8,992 nucleotides of DNA from Dehalococcoidia bacterium (GTDB lineage Bacteria > Chloroflexota > Dehalococcoidia > JAENJB01), in contig JAUYGE010000124.1 of NCBI GenBank assembly GCA_030690705.1, forward strand, positions 1 to 8,992. Direction: 5' to 3'. Below, in pieces: positions 5,969 through 8,992 of the stretch (its first letter is position 1; each line of letters opens with the position of its first letter). The notes under the pieces were generated by a model. It worked only from the letters and a program-made list of their open reading frames with translations, did no database searches and was not told the origin of the DNA. Both the position numbers and the translations under genes were made by a program.

Positions 5969-7201
5969 TTAGATAACCGTCAACTCGACCGGTATCTTCG
6001 TCATCTGGCGGGGGCCGGTCGCCGTAACGTGTATGGTGTCGCCCAGCATGATGCCGGTGTTCGCATTCCAGGCCGGGTTGTGGACGTCCATGTTGGTGCC
6101 GAAGACCATGTTCTCCCGGAGCTTCAGGTCAGGTATCTGGGCCAGGCCGTGTTCGTGCCAGATGCCGCCCTTCCCTCCGAAGACCGTGCTGGGGAACTCC
6201 GGCGAGGACAGGCCGTGCCCGCAGATGCCGATCTCGATATAGGCCATGCCCGCCTTTCTGACGGGCGAGCGGAACGCTTCAATGACATCGCCGTAAGCCG
6301 CCCCGGGCCGCATCTTGCCCATCCCGTGCCGGTAGGCCGTCTCGGCAACCCGGTGCATCTCCCGGAACTCCTTCGCCGGCTTTCCCAGAGAGAAGGTGTG
6401 CTCCACGGCGATAGTATACCCGCCGTAGTTGGAGTGGTACTCGGTGATAATCATGTCGCCCTTCTCCAGCGGGCGGCGGGTGGCGGGGGACATCCGCCCG
6501 TGAAGCAATGGGGGCGAACCCGAGTCCAGCATAATCATGGTATCCTCGCCCCCGTTGCCGACGCAGGCCTGCAACATGGCCCCCCAGACCTCGCACTCCT
6601 TCACCCCGGGCCGGGCCGTTTTCCCCACCGCCTCGAACATGGCGTAGGCGAGCCCGGCGGCCTCATCGAGCCTCTTTATCTCCTCGGCGCTCTTGACCAT
6701 CCTCAATTCATCCAGCACCCAGGAGGCATTGACGAAGTTGGCCTCGGGCAGGGCCTTGAGCAGGCGCGTATAGGCGGTGAAGGGCACTATCTCCGGGTAC
6801 CACCGCGCCAGCGAGCCGCCGAAGCCGATCACCCCGATTGTCCCGCGCTCCAGTCCCCGTTCCTTGATTTCCCGGATGATGTTCTCCGGCGACGGCACGG
6901 GCCGGATGTCCTTCATCCAGTCCTGCATGACGGTCTGATAGACATAAACGTGCAGGTAACCGGAGTAGATGACCGGCTCGCCGACCCTGGGGAAGAGGCA
7001 GACGCCGGTGGAGTCGGTGTGGGTGACATATCTCATGTTGGCCGAGGACATGTTGTAAGTGGCGTTGCTGCTCCAGATGAGAAGGCAGTCTATCTGGCCG
7101 GCGGCCATCTTCTCCCGGAGCCGCCCCCACCTCCGGTCCCTCTCCTCCAGGGAGAACCGGGGCAGGTTCTTGCCGATGGGAGGCAGGTTCTTTTCCATCA
7201 T
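5969..7201 (-). CDS. M24 / creatinase-fold hydrolase-like protein with degenerate metal site
   Basis: The 410-residue protein has the two-domain build of Xaa-Pro peptidases and creatinases. An N-terminal creatinase-like domain covers about 20-165 (CLLIWSSNATYNMSS at 39-53), and the pita-bread domain follows from ELRMVKSAEEIKRL (165-178). Canonical M24 enzymes bind two metals through D, D, H, E, E. By alignment, the first Asp is E253 in ITEYHSNYGGY, the second is A265 in TIAVEHTF, the His is kept (H329 in GHG), the first Glu is N370 in FGTNMDVH, and the last is G387 in MLGD. Creatinase-like or lyase chemistry, rather than peptidase activity, is therefore plausible. AGGAGG ends at 7208, giving starts at 7201 or 7198; a GTG at 7207 abuts the SD and is unlikely. 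It begins 48 bases after the membrane gene and precedes the CMD and FAD genes. Confidence 0.85.
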   Translation of the reverse strand: MMEKNLPPIGKNLPRFSLEERDRRWGRLREKMAAGQIDCLLIWSSNATYNMSSANMRYVTHTDSTGVCLFPRVGEPVIYSGYLHVYVYQTVMQDWMKDIRPVPSPENIIREIKERGLERGTIGVIGFGGSLARWYPEIVPFTAYTRLLKALPEANFVNASWVLDELRMVKSAEEIKRLDEAAGLAYAMFEAVGKTARPGVKECEVWGAMLQACVGNGGEDTMIMLDSGSPPLLHGRMSPATRRPLEKGDMIITEYHSNYGGYTIAVEHTFSLGKPAKEFREMHRVAETAYRHGMGKMRPGAAYGDVIEAFRSPVRKAGMAYIEIGICGHGLSSPEFPSTVFGGKGGIWHEHGLAQIPDLKLRENMVFGTNMDVHNPAWNANTGIMLGDTIHVTATGPRQMTKIPVELTVI

Positions 7202-7249
7202 CCGCACCTCCTAAAAGTTGTCCTGCTACTTGGGAGTAATACTATCCAG

Positions 7250-7876
7250 TTACGTACTGACTATCCGTCGGTACTCGGTCTCGTGGATGCGGAGGACAAC
7301 CATTTCTTTGAGATCTGCTTCGCAGTGGTCCATCACTATGCCAGCGCCGAGAAAGAAGATGGAGAACACAAGACTCCACCAGTCCCTTTCTTCATATCTC
7401 AGCCACACAACCAGGAAGAAGACGAGACACAAGACAGAAGTCTGAAACAACGCATGCACCAAGGAGTTCACGTTCCGTAGCCCGGCCGCTTCTCTCTCGT
7501 CAAGCCTCTCCTTGACAAGAGCACAACAAGCGTCGGCGACAAAGGGTGACACACACTTCTTCTTCCACTCATCACTATGCCGAGGGCGGGCCTCCTCACT
7601 CACAATCTTACGGTGGAACTCCCATTGGGCGACGCCACCCAATAGATGTTCAAGCCTTCGTATCCCATGACGCCACAGGACAGCTCTGTAGAACGCGCTG
7701 AATCCGACGCCAACGACTACTACCACCACCAGCGCTAACCAGGGATTGCCCCTAAACACGTGTCTTACCCATGCGGCGTCTCTCGTATTGGGCAGCAGAT
7801 AGACAAGCACCAAGAACAGGAGCCCCTGGTAGAGATTCCTCAGGAATGTCGTCAAATCGACTTGCGGCAAATTCAT
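7250..7876 (-). CDS. Four-helix integral membrane protein of unknown function
   Basis: I do not recognise this 208-residue protein. Hydrophobic segments at about 11-29 (LYQGLLFLVLVYLLP), 46-63 (with six consecutive valines), 138-159 (TSVLCLVFFLVVWL) and 166-182 (SLVFSIFFLGAGIVM) predict four transmembrane helices in two hairpins. They are separated by a charged soluble loop of about 70 residues (64-137) containing a Cys-Cys pair (C117-C118) and a KKKC stretch. The tail (183-208) is charged. The ATG at 7876 follows AAGGAG at good spacing; upstream in-frame residues have no support. It ends 48 bases before the M24-like gene and could be co-transcribed, but nothing in its sequence links it to catabolism. 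The 161 bases upstream (7877-8037) show no clear promoter or gene, only a fragment (GTCATTCTGAG) resembling dispersed repeats. Confidence 0.7.
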   Translation of the reverse strand: MNLPQVDLTTFLRNLYQGLLFLVLVYLLPNTRDAAWVRHVFRGNPWLALVVVVVVGVGFSAFYRAVLWRHGIRRLEHLLGGVAQWEFHRKIVSEEARPRHSDEWKKKCVSPFVADACCALVKERLDEREAAGLRNVNSLVHALFQTSVLCLVFFLVVWLRYEERDWWSLVFSIFFLGAGIVMDHCEADLKEMVVLRIHETEYRRIVST

Positions 7877-8037
7877 TGTTGGCTCCTTCGCCGGGCATCC
7901 GTACGGCACACGAAGTACCGTGGCCCCACACGTCCACAGGCTACTTGACACTCAATGTCGGCCTGCACCACACTATGACACCGGGCCACCCGCCCCGCTG
8001 TCATTCTGAGAGTCCGTGAACATATGACATGCCCCGG

Positions 8038-8658
8038 CTATGCCCGAACCAGACGCCAGTCCGGGTTCTCCTCATCCAAGTCCCACTTCTCCGGATTGTC
8101 GGCAATGTACATGCGGACCGCCTCCAGGTCGGTCTCTCCCCGGATAACGTGCTCGTAGTAGTTGCGCTGCCAGACCGGCATTCCCGCGGTACCGCGAAAA
8201 TCGTTCACGCGCCTGGTCACGGCCGCCTTGAAGGAGCGTACGATGGTAGGCAACGAGCCACACGTTGGTTTCCCGAAGGCCTCTCGCTCTTCCGTAGGGG
8301 CACGGCGTGCCGTGCCCGGCGCCTCTTTGATGAAAAGCACCGCATGAAGATGGTTCGGCATCACTACGAAGGCATCTGTTTCCACCATTGTCCTCACCTG
8401 TGATGTCTTCACCCATTCGTTTTCCACCGCCAGGCCGCTCTCGTTCAATACTGACTGACCTTCCCTTATCGACCCGAAAAGGCACTCCCGGCTGTACGTA
8501 CATATGGTGATGAAATAGGCCCCACCCCGTGAATAGTCGTAGCCGCGAAGCCGAAGTGTGTGTCTTTCAGGTAGTTGGCCTTTCACCGGTCCCCGCGCCT
8601 CACTGGTCTCGATTGCGGGCACGGCACGCCGTGCCCCTACGTGCCATCGCCTATTCAT
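8038..8658 (-). CDS. REP-associated tyrosine transposase (RAYT, IS200-like Y1 HUH family)
   Basis: A single-strand transposase of 206 residues from the ATG at 8658. LRLRGYDYSRGGAYFITICTYSR (35-57) is the family's first strand. MPNHLHAVLF (100-109) carries the H-x-H metal-binding motif. LPTIVRSFKAAVTRR (136-150), WQRNYYEHVIR (163-173, with the catalytic Tyr in NYYEH) and MYIADNPEKWDLDEENP (183-199) are strong RAYT hallmarks. Family members usually begin shortly before LRLRGYDY, so residues 1-28 look like an addition. They include a translated copy of a palindromic repeat (HVGARRAVPAI), and a second copy is translated as GTARRAPTE in the linker after the HUH motif. Start choice is uncertain: GTG at 8676, ATG at 8658 and a GTG about 24 codons further in are all possible, and none has a strong ribosome binding site. 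RAYTs usually occur singly and move REP palindromes. Confidence 0.88.
   Translation of the reverse strand: MNRRWHVGARRAVPAIETSEARGPVKGQLPERHTLRLRGYDYSRGGAYFITICTYSRECLFGSIREGQSVLNESGLAVENEWVKTSQVRTMVETDAFVVMPNHLHAVLFIKEAPGTARRAPTEEREAFGKPTCGSLPTIVRSFKAAVTRRVNDFRGTAGMPVWQRNYYEHVIRGETDLEAVRMYIADNPEKWDLDEENPDWRLVRA
8293..8318 (+). repeat. 26-bp palindromic repeat, copy A (inside the RAYT gene)
   Basis: The perfect arms GGGCACGGC (8298-8306) and GCCGTGCCC (8309-8317) flank the loop GT, preceded by CGTAG. An identical copy in the opposite orientation is at 8616-8641. It lies in the variable linker after the HUH motif of the RAYT and keeps the frame open. Confidence 0.85.
8616..8641 (-). repeat. 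26-bp palindromic repeat, copy B (inverted, near the RAYT start)
   Basis: Read on the minus strand this is identical over 26 bases to 8293-8318, including the asymmetric CGTAG flank and GT loop, so the two copies form a long inverted pair about 300 bp apart. Depending on the true start codon it is either translated (HVGARRAVPA) or lies in the 5' leader of the RAYT gene. Confidence 0.85.
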
Positions 8659-8687
8659 GGGCCACCATTTATTCACAAGCTCTGAGT

Positions 8688-8722
8688 CCCGATGCCATCG
8701 GGCCGAAAAATCCGCCCCGGAT
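8688..8722. repeat. Pair of short palindromes upstream of the RAYT
   Basis: CCCGATGcCATCGGG (8688-8702) and ATCCGcccCGGAT (8710-8722) are two perfect short palindromes seven bases apart, just upstream of the RAYT start region. Paired palindromes beside a RAYT suit a REP/BIME arrangement, but they are unlike the 26-bp repeat inside the gene. The rest of 8659-8881 has no gene that I can support. Confidence 0.5.
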
Positions 8723-8811
8723 GGCGACGTCAGCGCCCTACTCTAGCAAAGCGTGGATTCGATTGTCAAAGGAGAGAGGAATCAAGGGCATTAGAGGTCG
8801 TTCAACCCAAT

Positions 8812-8839
8812 TTGACACCGTCCCCTGCGAAATGATAAC
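8812..8839 (+). promoter_or_regulatory. Predicted promoter of the tubulin-like gene
   Basis: A perfect TTGACA (8812-8817) is followed after 16 bases by GATAAC (8834-8839, 4 of 6 to TATAAT). A start near 8846 would leave a leader of about 36 bases before the ATG at 8882. This is a consensus match only; the weak -10 limits confidence. Confidence 0.4.
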
Positions 8840-8881
8840 TTTTAATGTCACAACATCCGCTGTACCTGAAAGGAGACCTCC

Positions 8882-8992
8882 ATGAGAGTCGGACTTATCG
8901 GCATGGGACAAGCTGGAGGGAGAATAGTCGACCTGTTCACCAACTTCAGCAAACATACGGTGTACGGCAACGTTATCCCCTTTTCCCTGGCA
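8882..8992 (+). CDS. CetZ/FtsZ-like tubulin superfamily protein, N-terminal 37 residues
   Basis: Only the first 37 codons are present. MRVGLIGMGQAGGRIVDLF is a beta strand plus glycine-rich loop and helix. Its exact style (I-G-x-G-Q-A-G-G-x-I-V-D) is what I know from CetZ-type and tubulin-like proteins of the FtsZ superfamily, in which this segment starts the GTP-binding domain. FtsZ itself has more glycines (GGGGGN) here. The following VYGNVIPFSLA is consistent with the next strand leading to the usual 'N(T/S)...DL' segment. A strong AAGGAG lies seven bases before the ATG. A generic NAD(P)-binding Rossmann protein is the main alternative, since only the first loop is visible. If confirmed, the product would be a cytoskeletal or cell-shape GTPase in the cytoplasm. 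Confidence 0.65.
   Translation, partial: MRVGLIGMGQAGGRIVDLFTNFSKHTVYGNVIPFSLA

Noticed and set aside
6029..7480. A 483-codon plus-strand open frame opposite the M24-like gene
   Set aside because: It is antisense to a protein with clear family motifs, is rich in Pro, Gly, His and Arg as expected from GC-rich complement reading, and shows no recognisable domain.
1..8992. tRNA, rRNA, riboswitch or replication origin
   Set aside because: I saw no cloverleaf with a CCA end, no rRNA-like stretch and no recognised riboswitch core; hairpins present are explained by repeats.

Overview
The window looks like a bacterial chromosome segment of moderate to high GC carrying accessory DNA. A Chloroflexota genome (Dehalococcoidia-like) is my best guess. 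It rests on the mix of a CetZ/tubulin-like start, small HTH proteins, a SWIM-finger transposase, a RAYT, and dispersed 'GTCATTGCGAG' and 'GGGCACGGC' hairpin repeats. No rRNA or tRNA supports it, so it is an inference.

Region 1 (1-2293, minus strand) is a compact restriction-modification operon. In transcription order it has a small HTH regulator (2293-2048), a fused PD-(D/E)XK nuclease and N6-adenine methyltransferase (2058-244), and the first 85 codons of a specificity subunit (257 to the window edge). Both junctions overlap by 11-14 bases, which suggests translational coupling. The layout resembles BcgI-type type IIB systems. The region is visibly AT-richer than the rest. Its promoter region (2294-2452) contains a perfect palindrome and a diverging promoter for the next element.

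Region 2 (2453 to about 3712, plus strand) is an insertion sequence. Its DDE transposase is preceded by a SWIM zinc finger, and the two parts lie in different frames around a short (AG)4 tract. Iterated TTTTGGAACAA-type repeats sit at its right end. A repeat-rich spacer (3699-3912) follows.

Region 3 (7876-3913, minus strand) holds four co-directional genes. In transcription order these are a four-helix membrane protein of unknown function, an M24/creatinase-fold protein that has lost most metal ligands, a carboxymuconolactone decarboxylase-like protein without the usual Cys/His site, and an FAD-dependent fumarate-reductase-type oxidoreductase. The last three probably form a small catabolic unit with an unknown substrate. 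A 134-bp nested inverted-repeat element lies between the CMD and FAD genes.

Region 4 (8038-8658, minus strand) is a REP-associated (IS200-like) tyrosine transposase whose reading frame contains two inverted copies of one 26-bp palindromic repeat. More palindromes lie just upstream. The window ends with the first 37 codons of a plus-strand CetZ/FtsZ-like tubulin homologue, with a plausible promoter and a good ribosome binding site.
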